Assembly (NCBI RefSeq): GCF_000235505.1
Contig: NZ_JH379029.1
Location: 137,798-201,797 of the forward strand
DNA length: 64,000 nt
Direction: 5' to 3'
DNA from: Hungatella hathewayi WAL-18680
GTDB lineage: Bacteria > Bacillota > Clostridia > Lachnospirales > Lachnospiraceae
Numbering within the stretch: the stretch's first letter is position 1; every line of letters begins with the position of its first letter. The notes below the pieces were generated by a model that saw only the letters and a program-made list of their open reading frames with translations, did no database searches and was not told where the DNA came from. Position numbers and translations under genes: made by a program. Positions 63,372 to 64,000 of this stretch are shown one piece after another.

Positions 63372-64000
63372 TTAATCGATGGTGGACATATCAATGTCAT
63401 GACCAACGGCAATGGCTTCCTCGATAATTTTGAGTGCGGAAGTAAAGCCGATACCAAATCTGCAGGCGCCTCTCTTATACATTTTCAGCATAGTATCCAA
63501 ATCTCTCACGCCGCCGGCAACTTTGATTTTCGCACGGTCTCCAACAGCCTCCTTCATTACCTCCACATGATGAAGTGTGGTGGGGTCCTTGGAGAATCCG
63601 GTGCCTGATTTTACATAATCAGCTCCCCCTTCAATGGCCAGTTCACATGCTTTTCTAATTTCATCATCGGTTAAAACCATGGCTTCAATAATCACCTTCA
63701 GCGAGGTACCCTTTGTTGCTTCACGGACAGCTTTGATATCTTCCAGCACTAAATCGTACTGTCCTGCCTTTAAATAACCCACATTCATCACCATATCGTT
63801 CTCCGCCGGATTAAGCTTCATAAACTCATGAGCCAGATATACCTTTGTCTCCGTGGTCTCCTGACCGGACGGAAATGCAAGCGAGGTTCCAAATGCGGTG
63901 TTGGTACCCTTTAACATCTCTACCAGCTGTGGATAGTAGCATGGCCAGCAGAAGCAGGAACCGAAATCATATTTCTTGCAGGCTTCCACCATGGCCTCCA
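63372..64000 (-). CDS. deoC: Deoxyribose-phosphate aldolase-like protein (5' end beyond window)
   Basis: A partial gene: 209 codons are visible and the frame stays open to the right edge, so the N-terminus is missing (about 20-25 residues by comparison with DeoC). The TIM-barrel class I aldolase motifs are present: VMNVGYLKAGQYD, LKVIIEAMVLTDDEI, the Schiff-base lysine region GADYVKSGTGFS and the second lysine in KIKVAGGVRD. DeoC splits deoxyribose 5-phosphate to glyceraldehyde 3-phosphate and acetaldehyde. Here, at the head of a mannose-type PTS operon, it may act on a different aldol substrate. Confidence 0.88.
   Translation of the reverse strand, partial: EAMVEACKKYDFGSCFCWPCYYPQLVEMLKGTNTAFGTSLAFPSGQETTETKVYLAHEFMKLNPAENDMVMNVGYLKAGQYDLVLEDIKAVREATKGTSLKVIIEAMVLTDDEIRKACELAIEGGADYVKSGTGFSKDPTTLHHVEVMKEAVGDRAKIKVAGGVRDLDTMLKMYKRGACRFGIGFTSALKIIEEAIAVGHDIDMSTID

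Overview
The window looks like chromosome from a spore-forming, gut-type Clostridia, most likely Lachnospiraceae (Enterocloster/Lachnoclostridium-like). This is inferred from the SipL and SpoIIID homologues, strong AGGAGG ribosome binding sites, mid-range GC and the very high load of sugar transport systems. I could not place it to species. No rRNA, tRNA, CRISPR array, complete insertion sequence or prophage was seen.

Region 1 (1-4.4 kb) is the most striking part. A 26-bp imperfect inverted repeat (2941-2966 / 3287-3312, 23 of 26 positions matching) brackets 320 bp holding a good sigma-A promoter. The promoter points away from a signal peptidase I gene and a GLUG-type surface protein gene, and a tyrosine recombinase gene lies 33 bp beyond the element. 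It reads as a phase-variable promoter switch, captured OFF.

Region 2 (4.4-18.6 kb) holds an Rpn-type nuclease remnant, an amidohydrolase, and a TetR-controlled RND efflux operon (TetR, adaptor, RND pump, two TolC-like proteins) behind a consensus promoter with two operators. It continues with ispE plus a GntR regulator and a small coupled gene, then a nitrogen unit (P-II, AmtB) in which each gene is preceded by a terminator-type hairpin, then Uma2 and GIY-YIG nuclease genes.

Region 3 (18.8-26.4 kb) is housekeeping and sporulation: a SipL homologue, a TtcA-like PP-loop protein, serine acetyltransferase, an ECF sigma factor coupled to a membrane-anchored beta-propeller protein, a PrcB-like lipoprotein whose ribosome binding site is buried in a hairpin, a RelE toxin pair and a ribbon-helix-helix protein.

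Region 4 (26.4-64 kb) is a run of carbohydrate systems: (a) a fructose-type PTS operon with class II aldolase, PRD regulator, iron alcohol dehydrogenase, IolC-like kinase, aldo/keto reductase and RpiB-like isomerase; (b) a GntR-controlled iron/phosphonate-type ABC importer with a GldA-like dehydrogenase; (c) an oligogalacturonate lyase-like gene with an FCD-GntR regulator; (d) a beta-glucoside PTS unit (EIIA, LicT, EIIBC, 6-phospho-beta-glucosidase) with three antiterminator targets; (e) a CUT1-type sugar ABC importer with ROK kinase and sugar isomerase, divergent from a YesMN-type two-component system; (f) a mannose-type PTS operon joined to a DeoC aldolase, a SIS-domain deglycase/isomerase, an SDR dehydrogenase and an EutH-like transporter, running off the right edge.
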